From positions 1,240,001-1,304,000 of the forward strand of contig NZ_BAABBV010000001.1 in NCBI RefSeq assembly GCF_039538145.1: a stretch of DNA of 64,000 bases, given 5' to 3'. The translations under genes were made by a program, and so were the position numbers. Under the pieces are notes generated by a model that saw nothing but the letters and a program-made list of their open reading frames with translations, had not been told where the DNA came from and did no database searches. Of the stretch, positions 8,121 through 17,328 are shown in pieces (position 1 is the first letter of the stretch; the number at the start of each line of letters is the position of its first letter). The DNA is from Gryllotalpicola daejeonensis (GTDB lineage Bacteria > Actinomycetota > Actinomycetes > Actinomycetales > Microbacteriaceae).

Positions 8121-8576
8121 TCAGTGGGTGCCGGTCGAGCTCGTTCCGGATGCCGCAGGCTTCTCGAGCATCGAGCGCAGCAGTGTCGCCGACCAATCGC
8201 CGCTGCGCTGCTGCACCTTCGTGCTGACCTTCTTGGGCGCGGTCTGCGGCGCGGCGGGCAGGTCGTCGATGATCAGGTAGCTGGTCTCGCCGGGCATCAC
8301 GTAGAGCAGCCGGTCGCGGGCCTGCGCCTTGACGTAGTCCGGGTCGTCCCAGTCCTTGATCTGCTGGTTGAGCTTGCCGACCTCGGCCTTCTGCGCCGCG
8401 TTCTGCTGCTGCAACTTCGAGATCTGCTGCTGCTGCGAGGTGTACATGCGCACCGTCGGCGCGAGAACGACGACCGCGACCACGACAATGAGCAGCATGA
8501 CGACGGCGAACCAGGAGACCCGGATGCCTCGCAGCCAGCCCCGCGCGGTGACGGCGGTGGGGCGGGCGGTCGACAT
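8121..8576 (-). CDS. ftsB: Septum formation initiator FtsB/DivIC family
   Basis: A 151-residue single-pass membrane protein: a short cytoplasmic N terminus, one membrane segment (about 22-42, VSWFAVVMLLIVVVAVVVLAP), then a coiled coil (about 46-75, rich in Q, K and L) and the conserved DWDDPDYVKAQARDRLLYVMPGE motif region. FtsB joins FtsL and FtsQ at the division septum. It lies between eno and DUF501, the standard actinobacterial order. ATG at 8576 with AGGAG only about two bases away. The C-terminal 45 residues (polar, Ser/Thr/Lys-rich) extend past the conserved part. Confidence 0.9.
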   Translation of the reverse strand: MSTARPTAVTARGWLRGIRVSWFAVVMLLIVVVAVVVLAPTVRMYTSQQQQISKLQQQNAAQKAEVGKLNQQIKDWDDPDYVKAQARDRLLYVMPGETSYLIIDDLPAAPQTAPKKVSTKVQQRSGDWSATLLRSMLEKPAASGTSSTGTH

Positions 8577-8599
8577 GCTCCTGAGCGTAGGCGAGACGC

Positions 8600-8634
8600 G
8601 AAGGCGCGCCGCCCCATGGGGACGGCGCGCCTTC
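8600..8634 (-). terminator. Strong hairpin terminator after eno
   Basis: A 16-17 pair GC stem (GAAGGCGCGCCG plus four G-C pairs, one bulged base) with a short loop, between the eno stop and the ftsB start. No U run. It may also reduce read-through from eno into ftsB. Confidence 0.75.
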
Positions 8635-8686
8635 TGAAAGGTTGCTGGGTCTCCCTTCGGCTTCGCCGAGTCGACCCGCGGACGTG

Positions 8687-9967
8687 CTACTTGCCGAAGC
8701 GCGGGAACGCGCGCGTGCCGGCGAAGGTCGCGGCGTCGCCGAGCTCCTCCTCGATGCGCAGCAGCTGGTTGTACTTCGCGACGCGCTCGCTGCGCGCCGG
8801 CGCTCCCGCCTTGATCTGGCCCGAGTTCACGGCGACGACCAGGTCGGCGATCGTGGTGTCCTCGGTCTCGCCCGAGCGGTGCGAAAACATCGTCGTGTAG
8901 CCCGCACGGTGCGCGAGCTCGACCGCGTCGAGCGTCTCGGTCAGGGTGCCGATCTGGTTCACCTTGACGAGCAGCGAGTTCGCGACGCCGAGGTCGATGC
9001 CGCGCGCGAGGCGGGTCGGGTTCGTGACGAACAGGTCGTCGCCGACGAGCTGCACCTTGCGGCCGAGCGCCTCGGTGAAGACCTTCCAGTTGTCCCAGTC
9101 GTCCTCGGCGAGGGCATCCTCGATCGTGACGATCGGGAAGTCGTTCACCAGACCCTCGAAGTATTCGATGAGCTGCTCGGCGGTCCAGTCCTTGCCCTCG
9201 ACGCGGTACACGCCGTCGTTGAAGAACTCAGTCGCGGCGACATCGAGGCCGACCGCGATGTCGGAGCCCGGCGTGAAGCCGGCCTTCTCGATCGCCTTGA
9301 TGAGGAAGTCGAGGCCCTCCCGGTTGCTGGGCAGGTCGGGCGCGAAGCCGCCCTCGTCGCCGAGGCCGGTCGCGAAGCCGGCAGCCTTCAGCTCGCCCTT
9401 GAGGACGTGGTAGGTCTCTGCACCCCATCGCAGCGCCTCGGAGAAGTCCTCTGCGCCGATCGGCGCGAGGAAGAACTCCTGGAAGTCGATGCCGTTGTCG
9501 GCGTGCGAGCCGCCGTTGATGACATTGAACAGCGGCACCGGGAGAACGTGCGCGTTCGGGCCGCCGACGTACTGGTAGAGCGGCAGGTCGACCGAGTCGG
9601 CGGCCGCGCGCGCAACGGCGAGCGAGACGCCGAGGATCGCGTTGGCGCCGAGACTCGACTTGTTGTCGCTGCCGTCGGCCTCGATCAGCGTGGCGTCGAT
9701 GACGCGCTGCTCGGTGGCCTCGAGGCCCTCGATGGCCGGGCCGAGCACGTCGAGCACGGCGTCGACGGCCTTGGTCACGCCCTTGCCGAGGTAGCGGCCC
9801 TTGTCGCCGTCGCGCAGCTCGTACGCCTCGAACGCGCCGGTCGATGCACCTGACGGGACAGCCGCGCGGGACACGGTCCCGTCGTCGAGCAGGACCTCGA
9901 CCTCGACGGTCGGGTTGCCGCGGGAATCCAGGATCTCGCGAGCGCCAACGGCCTCGATAGCAGCCAC
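8687..9967 (-). CDS. eno: Enolase (phosphopyruvate hydratase)
   Basis: A complete 426-residue enolase, of family length. It converts 2-phosphoglycerate to phosphoenolpyruvate in the cytoplasm. Visible motifs: AREILDSRGNPTVEVEV at the N terminus, SGASTG loop, NVINGGSHADNGIDFQEF, catalytic GDEGGFAP (Glu), VTIEDALAEDDWDNW (Mg ligand), LLVKVNQIGTLTET (catalytic Lys) and SHRSGETEDTTIADL. The GTG at 9967 follows AAGGAG by about seven bases. A TAGTCT box at 9999-10004 (minus strand) could be its -10 element. Confidence 0.98.
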   Translation of the reverse strand: MAAIEAVGAREILDSRGNPTVEVEVLLDDGTVSRAAVPSGASTGAFEAYELRDGDKGRYLGKGVTKAVDAVLDVLGPAIEGLEATEQRVIDATLIEADGSDNKSSLGANAILGVSLAVARAAADSVDLPLYQYVGGPNAHVLPVPLFNVINGGSHADNGIDFQEFFLAPIGAEDFSEALRWGAETYHVLKGELKAAGFATGLGDEGGFAPDLPSNREGLDFLIKAIEKAGFTPGSDIAVGLDVAATEFFNDGVYRVEGKDWTAEQLIEYFEGLVNDFPIVTIEDALAEDDWDNWKVFTEALGRKVQLVGDDLFVTNPTRLARGIDLGVANSLLVKVNQIGTLTETLDAVELAHRAGYTTMFSHRSGETEDTTIADLVVAVNSGQIKAGAPARSERVAKYNQLLRIEEELGDAATFAGTRAFPRFGK

Positions 9968-10078
9968 TGTTATCTCCTTCTGATGGGGTTCGGTCTCAAG
10001 ACTAGTGAGCGGTCAGTGAGGGGCGGAAAGCAGAACTCGCGCCGGAAGACGGAAGTTTTTCGCCAATACGTCCGCGGT

Positions 10079-11356
10079 TCAGCCGAGTGGTCGGAACTCG
10101 AGCTCGCCGACCGAGGTGGTCTGCGGGTTAACGTTCGCGACCGCGCCGTAGCCCGACTCGGCCGCGCGGGCGAGCAGCGCCTTCACGTTCTTGGTGCGCT
10201 TCTCGAGCCGCACGCGCTTGCCGCCGGCGACGAGCTCGGTCTGCAGCGCGATGAGCGTCGCGGGCGGCACGTCTTTGTCGTGCAGCAGCACGATGGCGCC
10301 CTCCGCATCGGTCTCGGCGTCGGGAATGAGATCGACGATGCGCTCGAATCCGATCGAGAAGCCGGCAGCAGGGGCATCCGTGCCCGCAAATCGCCCGATC
10401 ATGCCGTCGTAACGTCCGCCGCCGCCGAGCGAGTAGCCGAACTCGGGGTGCTGGATCTCGAAGATGGCGCCGGTGTAGTAACCCATGCCGCGCACGAGGT
10501 TGTGCGAGAAGATCAGCGGCACCTCGGGGGCCGCCGCCTTCACCGCGTCGCGGATCTCACGCAGCTGGGCATACGCGTCGCTGTCGAGCCACGCCGGCGC
10601 GTTCTCGCCCGTCAGGTTCCAGCCGTCGTCGGCGAGCTCGCCGAGGTCGGCGCGCGCCTGCTCGGCGAGCTCGGGGTCGAGCAGCTCGAGGGCGACGAGC
10701 TCGGCGACGACGCCGTCGACGCCGATCTTGTCCTCTTTGTCGATTGTGATGAGCGCGCGCTCGGTCTGCTTCGGCGCGATCTTCCACGAGGCGATCAGGT
10801 GCTTGAGGATCGCGCGGTGATTGATGCGGATGCGGCAGCCGGCCAGCCCCAGCGCGGTCAGGGTCGCCGCCGTCGCCGTGATCAGCTCGACCTCGGCGAG
10901 GATGCCGGGCTCTCCGATGATGTCGATGTCGCACTGCACGAACTGGCGGTAGCGGCCCTTCTGCGGGCGCTCAGCGCGCCAGACCGGCGCGATCTGGATC
11001 GACTTGAAGACGCCCGGCAGCTTGGCGCGGTTGGTCGCGTAGAACCGGGCGAGCGGCACGGTGAGGTCGAAGCGCAGGCCCAGGTCGGTGAGCGAGGTGA
11101 GATCGCCGGATGCCGCGGCCTTGCTGACATCGTCGGAGTCGAGCCCCCGCTTCAGCACCCCGAAGGCCAGCTTCTCGTTGTCGCCGCCGAGCCCGGAGTG
11201 CAGCCGCGCCGAGTCCTCGACGACCGGCGTCTCGATCTCTTCGAAGCCGCGGGCGGTGTACTGCGACCGGATGATCGAGAGCAGCCGCTCACGCTTGGCC
11301 TTCTCGGCGGGGAGGAAATCGCGCATGCCACGAGGCGGGTTCACGTCTTGGGCCAT
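10079..11356 (-). CDS. hisS: Histidine--tRNA ligase
   Basis: A 425-residue class II aminoacyl-tRNA synthetase. Motif 1 region contains GMRDFLPAE and FEEIETPVVED; LRFDLTVPLARFYA and RPQKGRYRQFVQCDIDIIGE form motif 2; the histidine-A motif region is YYTGAIFEI with SLGGGGRYDGMIGRFAG; the C-terminal anticodon-binding domain begins near VPPATLIALQTEL. It charges tRNA-His. The ATG at 11356 has only a weak purine stretch upstream. It follows the TPR gene by 17 bases and may be read from the same transcript as well as from its own. Confidence 0.96.
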   Translation of the reverse strand: MAQDVNPPRGMRDFLPAEKAKRERLLSIIRSQYTARGFEEIETPVVEDSARLHSGLGGDNEKLAFGVLKRGLDSDDVSKAAASGDLTSLTDLGLRFDLTVPLARFYATNRAKLPGVFKSIQIAPVWRAERPQKGRYRQFVQCDIDIIGEPGILAEVELITATAATLTALGLAGCRIRINHRAILKHLIASWKIAPKQTERALITIDKEDKIGVDGVVAELVALELLDPELAEQARADLGELADDGWNLTGENAPAWLDSDAYAQLREIRDAVKAAAPEVPLIFSHNLVRGMGYYTGAIFEIQHPEFGYSLGGGGRYDGMIGRFAGTDAPAAGFSIGFERIVDLIPDAETDAEGAIVLLHDKDVPPATLIALQTELVAGGKRVRLEKRTKNVKALLARAAESGYGAVANVNPQTTSVGELEFRPLG

Positions 11357-11373
11357 GCGTCAATCCTGCCAGT

Positions 11374-12420
11374 TCACGGGGAGCTGAACCGCTGCACCCA
11401 GCTGATCAGGTTGCAGATGATCAGCGACAGGAACGCGATCGGCACGCCCGCAACGGCGAACGGAAACGGCGCGACGATGATCGCCAAGAGGGCGACGAGT
11501 GCGACGGCGAGAAGCACGACGCGCGTCATCGAATCAGGGCTGCGCCGTGGGAAGGCGCGCAGGAAACCGCGCAGCGGTGCGCCCCCTGATCGGACTGCGC
11601 GACGCAGATAGAGGGCCGCGCCGGCGAGCGCCCCGCTCCAGAGAACGAACGCGACGAGGCGGCAGGTGAGCTGCACCCTGCCGCTCTCCGCACTCGCGCC
11701 CATGACGAGGGCGACCACGGCGAACATCACCCCCACGCCGATGAGCTGCACCCGGTTCAGTGCGATCCGGGTCACGACCAGCAGGTTTCGCTGCGCGTTG
11801 GCGACGTTCGCGTCCAGTCCGAGCGCGCCCGCGAAGCCCGCCGCCGCGGCGGTGGTGTCGCCCATGCGGATCGCGACGACACCGAGGTTCTGACGCGCCA
11901 CGGCATTCTGCGGATCCAGTCTCAGTGTCTCTTCGTAGGCCTGCCGTGCCGAGCGCAGATCCTTCATGGCGAGGGCCACATTGCCGAACAGCAGATGCGC
12001 CTCGGGGTTGCCGGGCGACAGCCGAACAGCCTCGAGGGCACGGTTCCAAGTGTCGGCATAGGGGTGCCCCGCCCAGAGATCGACTTGCGCCGCGACGTAA
12101 TGGGTGCGCCACTCCGACGGAGCCAGGCGCACCGCCTCCCGCGAAGACTGCCACGCGACGGCAAAATCCCTCAGCCGGGCCGAGGCGATCGCGTGCAGGC
12201 GCCAGAGCTGCTCGCTTTCCGGGTGCTCGGCGAGGAGGCGTTGGACCCGGTCGCGTGCTTGCCCGTCTCGGCCCAGGTGCAGAAGCGCGCGGGTCTCCAC
12301 GGCACCTGCCGCAAGGTCACCGGGACGTTCGGCGAGAACCTGGCCGGCGAGCGTTCGCGCCTCTTCGGCCCGTCCGGCGTCGAGGTATGCCTCGGCCTGC
12401 GCGAGACGAACGTCGGGCAA
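11374..12420 (-). CDS. Tetratricopeptide-repeat membrane protein
   Basis: A 348-residue protein: about four to five TPR-like helical pairs in residues 1-205 (for example PEAHLLFGNVALAMKDLRSA and NAVARQNLGVVAIRMGD), then four hydrophobic segments (about 225-245, 255-275, 297-317, 318-338). The TPR part is expected in the cytoplasm, anchored by the C-terminal membrane block. The TTG at 12420 is one base after the stop of the AAA ATPase gene, so the two are translationally coupled. I do not recognise a named family; a complex with the AAA protein is inferred from coupling and from TPR units in both. Confidence 0.8.
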   Translation of the reverse strand: MPDVRLAQAEAYLDAGRAEEARTLAGQVLAERPGDLAAGAVETRALLHLGRDGQARDRVQRLLAEHPESEQLWRLHAIASARLRDFAVAWQSSREAVRLAPSEWRTHYVAAQVDLWAGHPYADTWNRALEAVRLSPGNPEAHLLFGNVALAMKDLRSARQAYEETLRLDPQNAVARQNLGVVAIRMGDTTAAAAGFAGALGLDANVANAQRNLLVVTRIALNRVQLIGVGVMFAVVALVMGASAESGRVQLTCRLVAFVLWSGALAGAALYLRRAVRSGGAPLRGFLRAFPRRSPDSMTRVVLLAVALVALLAIIVAPFPFAVAGVPIAFLSLIICNLISWVQRFSSP

Positions 12421-12421
12421 G

Positions 12422-13708
12422 TCAGAGCCGCTTCACGGACTTGAGATAGCCACGCAGCTCGGCGAACGTGCCGTCGTCCTCCCCGTACGTCACGACGTTG
12501 CGGGCGGCCTCCAGCCATTGCGCGATGGAGGGACGCGCTTGCGACAGTGCGGCGAGCAGATCCGGCATCCCGACGTAGCGGGGCACGCCGCTGCGCACGC
12601 TGTCCATGAGCGCCGCCTCGACCGCGGTCTCGCACACGAGCGCGATGTCCGCGCCGGTGAGTCCCTCGCTCTGTGCGGCGAGCCGCGCCAGGTCGATCCC
12701 CTCGACGGGATGGTCCTCAAGATGATGACGGAAGATCGCCTCCCGCGCGGGCGCGTCGGGCGGCAGGACGATGACCGTGCGGTCGAAACGACCGGGGCGG
12801 CGCAGCGCAGAGTCGACCTGCCAGGGCTGATTCGTCGCGCCCAGCACGTACAGGCCCTCGTTGTCGGTCTCGATGCCGTCGAGCTCGGTCAGAAGCTGGT
12901 TGACGACCGCGTTCCAGTGGCTCGCGCCGGCGCCTGCGGAACGCCGCTGGCCCAGCGTGTCCAGCTCGTCGATGAAGACGACCACAGGTGCGTTCCGGCG
13001 CGCCTTCTGGAAGAACTCGTGAATGTTCCGCTCGGAATCGCCGAAGTAGTTCGACACCACATCCGCGACGCCGAGCGACATGAACCCTGCGTTGAGCTCG
13101 CCCGCAAGCGCCTTCGCGATGAAGGTCTTCCCGCACCCGGGCGGCCCGTACATCAGCAGGCCGCCGCGAAGGCTCTTGCCGTACATCTTGCGCAGCTCGG
13201 GGTTGCGCAGCGGGGCGAGGAAGGCCGCCTCGAGACGCGACTTCACGGTCTGCATGCCGCCGACGTCTGCCAGCGTGAGATGCGATCGCTCCACGTCGTA
13301 GACGGGCGCGACGCCGGCGCCCTCTACGGTCGAGATGAACGGCGGCTCGACGTCGGAGTCGAGGTCGGCCTCGGCGCTGCGCCAATCGAAGTGGGTGTCC
13401 GCCGGCGACGTGCTTCTCGGCGCCTCCGTCGTCGGCTCGGTCGCCGCAGTCCCGGCCGCCGCGGTTCCGGCCGCCGCGGTCCCGGCTGGCGAGGACTCGG
13501 GTGCGAGCGCGCGGGCCATCAATTCTCGCGCCCGACCGGACGCAGGGTCGAGCTGCAGCACCTGCGCGGCCTCGGCCACCGCCTCATCCGCACGCCCGGC
13601 ACCGAGCAGCAGCTCACCGAGGTGCAGTCGCAGCTCGCCGTCCGTCGGCACCGCCTCGACCGCCTTGCGCAACGACGCGATCAGCGCCGAGTCCCGTTCG
13701 TCCCCCAT
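12422..13708 (-). CDS. Cdc48/FtsH-type AAA ATPase with N-terminal TPR-like segment
   Basis: A 428-residue ATPase. Residues 1-70 are TPR-like helices; 74-90 is a PAGTAAAG repeat linker encoded by near-identical 15-base units; the AAA module spans about 145-400 with Walker A GPPGCGKT (188-195), Walker B VVVFIDELD (242-250), sensor ATNQP (291-295) and arginine fingers RRPGRFDR (303-310). There is no protease domain, so it likely remodels or segregates proteins. ATG at 13708 lacks an SD but has TATCAT seven bases upstream, suggesting a leaderless mRNA. Confidence 0.9.
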   Translation of the reverse strand: MGDERDSALIASLRKAVEAVPTDGELRLHLGELLLGAGRADEAVAEAAQVLQLDPASGRARELMARALAPESSPAGTAAAGTAAAGTAATEPTTEAPRSTSPADTHFDWRSAEADLDSDVEPPFISTVEGAGVAPVYDVERSHLTLADVGGMQTVKSRLEAAFLAPLRNPELRKMYGKSLRGGLLMYGPPGCGKTFIAKALAGELNAGFMSLGVADVVSNYFGDSERNIHEFFQKARRNAPVVVFIDELDTLGQRRSAGAGASHWNAVVNQLLTELDGIETDNEGLYVLGATNQPWQVDSALRRPGRFDRTVIVLPPDAPAREAIFRHHLEDHPVEGIDLARLAAQSEGLTGADIALVCETAVEAALMDSVRSGVPRYVGMPDLLAALSQARPSIAQWLEAARNVVTYGEDDGTFAELRGYLKSVKRL

Positions 13709-13715
13709 GGCGGGA

Positions 13716-13721
13716 ATGATA
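13716..13721 (-). promoter_or_regulatory. -10 box (TATCAT) of probable leaderless AAA ATPase mRNA
   Basis: On the minus strand TATCAT lies seven bases before the ATG at 13708 and no ribosome binding site is present, so transcription would start at or next to the A of the start codon. Confidence 0.5.
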
Positions 13722-13764
13722 TCGGCTGGGAATACGCCAGGAGCCGCGATGACTTGTAGTTCAC

Positions 13765-15213
13765 ATGCCTGAACGATCCTCGGGGGTCGGCCTGCGCTCT
13801 GAGCGCGGACCGGTCCTGCTCTCCCAGATGCTCGCGACGGGCCTCGTCGCGCTCGACTCGACGATCATCGCGACCGCGTCGACGTCGATCGCGAAGGATC
13901 TCGGGCATTTCCAGCAGCTGCCGTGGCTGTTCTCGGTGTATCTGCTCGCGCAGGCCGTGGTGGTGCCGATCTACGGGCGCCTCGCCGACGTGCTCGGCCG
14001 GAAGAACACCCTGCTGTTCGGCATCGCGGTGTTCCTGCTCGGGTCGATCCTCTGCGGGGCCGCATGGTCGATGCCGGTGCTGATCGCGGCACGCGTGATC
14101 CAGGGCCTCGGCGCCGGCGCCGTCATGCCCGTCTCGATGACGATCACCGCCGACCTCTACACGCTGCAGGAGCGCGCGAAGGTGCAGGGCTACCTGGCCT
14201 CGGTGTGGGCGATCGCGTCGGTCGTCGGGCCGACGCTCGGCGGCGTCTTCGCGCAGTTCGGCCTGTGGCGGTGGATCTTCTGGATCAATCTTCCGCTCGG
14301 CGCCGTCGCCGTGTTCATGCTCTGGCGCTCGTACCACGAGAAGCGCGCGGCGGGTGAGCGCGAGCCGATCGACTACCTCGGTGCGGTGCTGCTCGGCGCG
14401 GGCACCACGATGCTGCTGCTCGGCCTGCTCGAGGGCGGCCAGAGCTGGGCGTGGGGCTCGGCCCTCGGCGTCGGCATCTTCCTGCTGGCCGCGGTGCTGC
14501 TCGCGGCCTTCGTGTACGTCGAGCTGCGGACGGAGCATCCGATCTTCTCCCTCGCTCTGCTCAAGCGACGCGTCATCGCGGCCTCCACGATCGCCTCGCT
14601 CATGGTCGGCGTCGTCGTGCTGGGCCTGTCGACCTACGTGCCCATCTACGCGCAGAACGTGCTCGGCTTCGGCGCGCTGATCGCGGGCCTCGCGCTCGCG
14701 GCGCTGACGATCGGGTGGCCGGCCGCGGCCTCGCAGGCCGGGCGCCTCTATCTGCGCTGGGGATTCCGCGTCACTTCGGTCGTCGGGTCGCTGCTGGTGG
14801 TCGTGGGCACCGCGCTCACGCTGCTGCTCGGCGCGCACTCGTCGATCTGGCTGGTGGCGCTGTTCTGCTTCGTGATCGGCTGCGGCATGGGCTTCACCGC
14901 GGTGCCCTCACTGATCGCCGCCCAGTCGTCGGCCGGCCCGAACGAGCGCGGGGCGGTCACCGGCACCAACATGTTCGCCCGCTCGATGGGCTCGGCGATC
15001 GGCGTGGCGATCTTCGGCGCCATCGTCAACTCGCGGGTGACGCTGAACCTCGCCGGCGTGCCGGAGGGCCCCGGCCTCTCTGCGGCGATGCACCTCGTGT
15101 ACCTGTCGATCTTCTTCGTCGCGCTGGTTCTGCTGGCCGCGGTGCTGTTCCTGCCCGCGCACCGTCGCGAGTCCGCGCAGCAGTCGGATGCCGCGGAGGC
15201 CGTCGCGGCTTAG
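13765..15213 (+). CDS. MFS drug-efflux transporter, DHA2-like (14 TMS)
   Basis: A 482-residue transporter with about 14 hydrophobic segments. The sequence shows the DHA signatures LDSTIIATASTSI in segment 1 (motif D1), YGRLADVLGRKNTLLFG after segment 2 (motif A), and ARVIQGLGAGAVMPVSM (motif C region). Such proteins export drugs or hydrophobic cations using the proton gradient; substrate unknown. The ATG at 13765 has no close SD. It is divergent from the AAA gene, with 56 bases between starts, and its stop overlaps the convergent mazG stop by four bases. Confidence 0.88.
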   Translation: MPERSSGVGLRSERGPVLLSQMLATGLVALDSTIIATASTSIAKDLGHFQQLPWLFSVYLLAQAVVVPIYGRLADVLGRKNTLLFGIAVFLLGSILCGAAWSMPVLIAARVIQGLGAGAVMPVSMTITADLYTLQERAKVQGYLASVWAIASVVGPTLGGVFAQFGLWRWIFWINLPLGAVAVFMLWRSYHEKRAAGEREPIDYLGAVLLGAGTTMLLLGLLEGGQSWAWGSALGVGIFLLAAVLLAAFVYVELRTEHPIFSLALLKRRVIAASTIASLMVGVVVLGLSTYVPIYAQNVLGFGALIAGLALAALTIGWPAAASQAGRLYLRWGFRVTSVVGSLLVVVGTALTLLLGAHSSIWLVALFCFVIGCGMGFTAVPSLIAAQSSAGPNERGAVTGTNMFARSMGSAIGVAIFGAIVNSRVTLNLAGVPEGPGLSAAMHLVYLSIFFVALVLLAAVLFLPAHRRESAQQSDAAEAVAA

Positions 15214-15848
15214 CCGCCCGAGGATTCCGCCGCGCGGACGTCTTCGGCGAGCGCGCGCACCCGGGAGCGCAGCGCGCGCTCGGCGTCGAGTCCGCGGGCG
15301 CGGGCGGCGGCGACGATTCCGAGCAGCAGGACGCCCAGGTCTTCTTCGTTCGAGAACGCCGCGGCCGAGGCATCCGTCTCAACTCCCACTGATGCCGCGC
15401 GACCGAGCGTCTTGTCTGCCAGCGCGAGCGCAGGCAGGGCGGTGGGGATGCCGTCGAGCACGCTCTTCCGCTCGCGCTTCTCGGCCTTCTTGGCGGCCGT
15501 CCAGAGGCGCACGACGTCCTCAGGAGTCTCTGCCACCTCGCCGCCGAAGACGTGCGGGTGGCGGCGCACCATCTTGGCTCGCACATTGGCCGCGACTTCC
15601 TGCACGTCGAAGCCCTCCGCCGGCGTGCGGCGCGCGATCTCGGCGTGGAAGACGACCTGCCACAGCACATCGCCGAGCTCTTCGAGCAGGTCCTCGCGGC
15701 TGCCCGACTCGATCGCCTCGACGAGCTCATAGCTCTCTTCGATCAGGTACGGCACCAGGCTCTCGTGGGTCTCGCGCTGGCTCCACACGCATCTGTCCAG
15801 CACGTCGGACATGGCGGCGGCGAAGGCGTCGAGCTGACTCTCGGTCAT
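15210..15848 (-). CDS. mazG: MazG nucleoside triphosphate pyrophosphohydrolase
   Basis: A 212-residue MazG. The EExxE...ExxD metal-binding pattern is visible in LIEESYELVEAI (about 37-48) and EDLLEELGDVLWQVVFHAEIA (about 52-72). It hydrolyses NTPs and damaged dNTPs to NMP and PPi, cleaning the nucleotide pool. It is shorter than two-domain MazG proteins and its C-terminal 60 residues are Ala-rich. GATACT six bases before the ATG at 15848 suggests a leaderless mRNA. In related genomes mazG sits between mfd and eno; here about 8 kb of other genes separates it from mfd. Confidence 0.92.
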   Translation of the reverse strand: MTESQLDAFAAAMSDVLDRCVWSQRETHESLVPYLIEESYELVEAIESGSREDLLEELGDVLWQVVFHAEIARRTPAEGFDVQEVAANVRAKMVRRHPHVFGGEVAETPEDVVRLWTAAKKAEKRERKSVLDGIPTALPALALADKTLGRAASVGVETDASAAAFSNEEDLGVLLLGIVAAARARGLDAERALRSRVRALAEDVRAAESSGG

Positions 15849-16017
15849 GGTGCCAGTATCGCCCGCCGCGTGCGGTGTTTCGGGGCCGAGACGCCCGTGT
15901 GAAAGCTGCGAAACATCGCGTCAGCGCGCCGCGGAAGTTGCACCGTGCCCCCTCGACGGGTGGCTAGCTTTGACTCCGAACCGTCGCGAAAGCGCGACGC
16001 AGTCCCTGGGAGTGTCA

Positions 16018-17307
16018 ATGAAGCACAGATCCGCCATCACGCTCGCGGCCGCCTCGGTCGGGGCAGTCGCCCTCGCGCTGTCCGGCGCGGCCGCAGCAAC
16101 CGCGGCGAGCACCACGTCCGGCGGCAGCCTGACGTATTCCGTCCACCCGATCGCCGTGAAGTCAGGGCTGACGACGACCGCCGCGAAGCCCACGCTCTCG
16201 CTCACGCCGGCCGAGTGCCTGGCCGAGGACGGGTTCGCGTGCCAGACCCCCGACAGCATCCGCGCGGCCTACGACATCCCGGCGACCATCGACGGCGTCC
16301 CCGCGGGCACCGGCCAGACGATCGTCATCATCGACGCGTTCGGCAGCCCGACCGTGCAGTCCGACCTCGCGACCTTCTCGACGGCCTTCGGCCTGCCGGC
16401 GGCCGATCTCGAGGTGATCTACCCCGGCGGCAAGCCGACCTTCACCGGCCACGGCACGCAGCTGGGCTGGGCGCAGGAGACCTCGCTCGACGTGCAGTGG
16501 GCGCACGCGGTGGCCCCCGGCGCGAAGATCAAGCTGGTCGTCGCCGCGAACGACTCGGGTGCCACGATCGACAACGCCGAGAAGTACGTCGCCGACAACA
16601 AGCTCGGAAACGTGCTGTCGATGAGCTACGGCGAGGCCGACAACCTCATCAGGAACTCCCACGCCAACAATGGCCAGGCCTCGCAGGCGAAGGCGGCCTT
16701 CACGAAGGCCGCGTCCGAGGGCATCTCGCTCTTCGCGTCCTCCGGTGACGCGGGCTCAGACAACGGCGCGGGTTTCGCGAACTTCGGCTTCCCGGCGTCT
16801 GACCCGAACGTGACCGCCGTCGGCGGCACCAACCTCTGGAAGGGCAGCGGCCTCGACGAGCCGAACGAGACCGTGTGGGACGACGACGACGCCTGCCCGC
16901 TCGGCTGCTGGCAGGGTGGCTTCGGCGCCACCGGCGGCGCACCCAGCCTGTTCGATGCGAAGCAGGGGTCGGATGTCGCGTACAACGCGGCCGTCTACAC
17001 CGGCGTGCTCACCTACCTCGGCTTCCTCGGCGACGACAGCGGCCTCTACTTCATGGGCGGCACCTCGGCCGGCGCCCCGCAGTGGGCGGCCCTGACGGCG
17101 GACGTGGCTCAGGCCACGGGGCACTCCGTCGGGAACGTCAGCACGCTGGCGAAGTCGTGGGCGGCGAACGGGCTGCTCTCTGACGTGACCGTGGGCGACA
17201 ACGCCACGACGACGTTCAGCGGCGGCTTCGCCGCGAGCGCCGGGTGGGACGCGCCGACGGGTTGGGGCACCCCCGACGTCGGAAAGATCATCGCGGCGCT
17301 CAAGTAG
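16018..17307 (+). CDS. Secreted S53 (sedolisin/kumamolisin-like) serine-carboxyl peptidase
   Basis: A 429-residue exported peptidase. Signal peptide: KHR, a hydrophobic core to about residue 24 and an AxA site near 28-30. The catalytic set is complete: E154 and D158 in WAQETSLDVQWAHA, oxyanion D244 in SSGDAGSDN, and S350 in GGTSAGAPQWAAL; the calcium site is probably near SDVTVGDN at the C terminus. Unlike most sedolisins it lacks the long inhibitory prodomain: only about 50 residues separate the signal peptide from the catalytic region. The ATG has GGGAG eight bases upstream. Enzymes of this family work at acidic pH outside the cell. Confidence 0.92.
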   Translation: MKHRSAITLAAASVGAVALALSGAAAATAASTTSGGSLTYSVHPIAVKSGLTTTAAKPTLSLTPAECLAEDGFACQTPDSIRAAYDIPATIDGVPAGTGQTIVIIDAFGSPTVQSDLATFSTAFGLPAADLEVIYPGGKPTFTGHGTQLGWAQETSLDVQWAHAVAPGAKIKLVVAANDSGATIDNAEKYVADNKLGNVLSMSYGEADNLIRNSHANNGQASQAKAAFTKAASEGISLFASSGDAGSDNGAGFANFGFPASDPNVTAVGGTNLWKGSGLDEPNETVWDDDDACPLGCWQGGFGATGGAPSLFDAKQGSDVAYNAAVYTGVLTYLGFLGDDSGLYFMGGTSAGAPQWAALTADVAQATGHSVGNVSTLAKSWAANGLLSDVTVGDNATTTFSGGFAASAGWDAPTGWGTPDVGKIIAALK

Positions 17308-17328
17308 CCGGCCGCTCATCACCCCGAG

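Noticed and set aside
15937..15965. Possible -35/-10 pair before the S53 peptidase gene (TTGCAC and TAGCTT)
   Set aside because: The spacing is about 21 bases, too long for a normal promoter.
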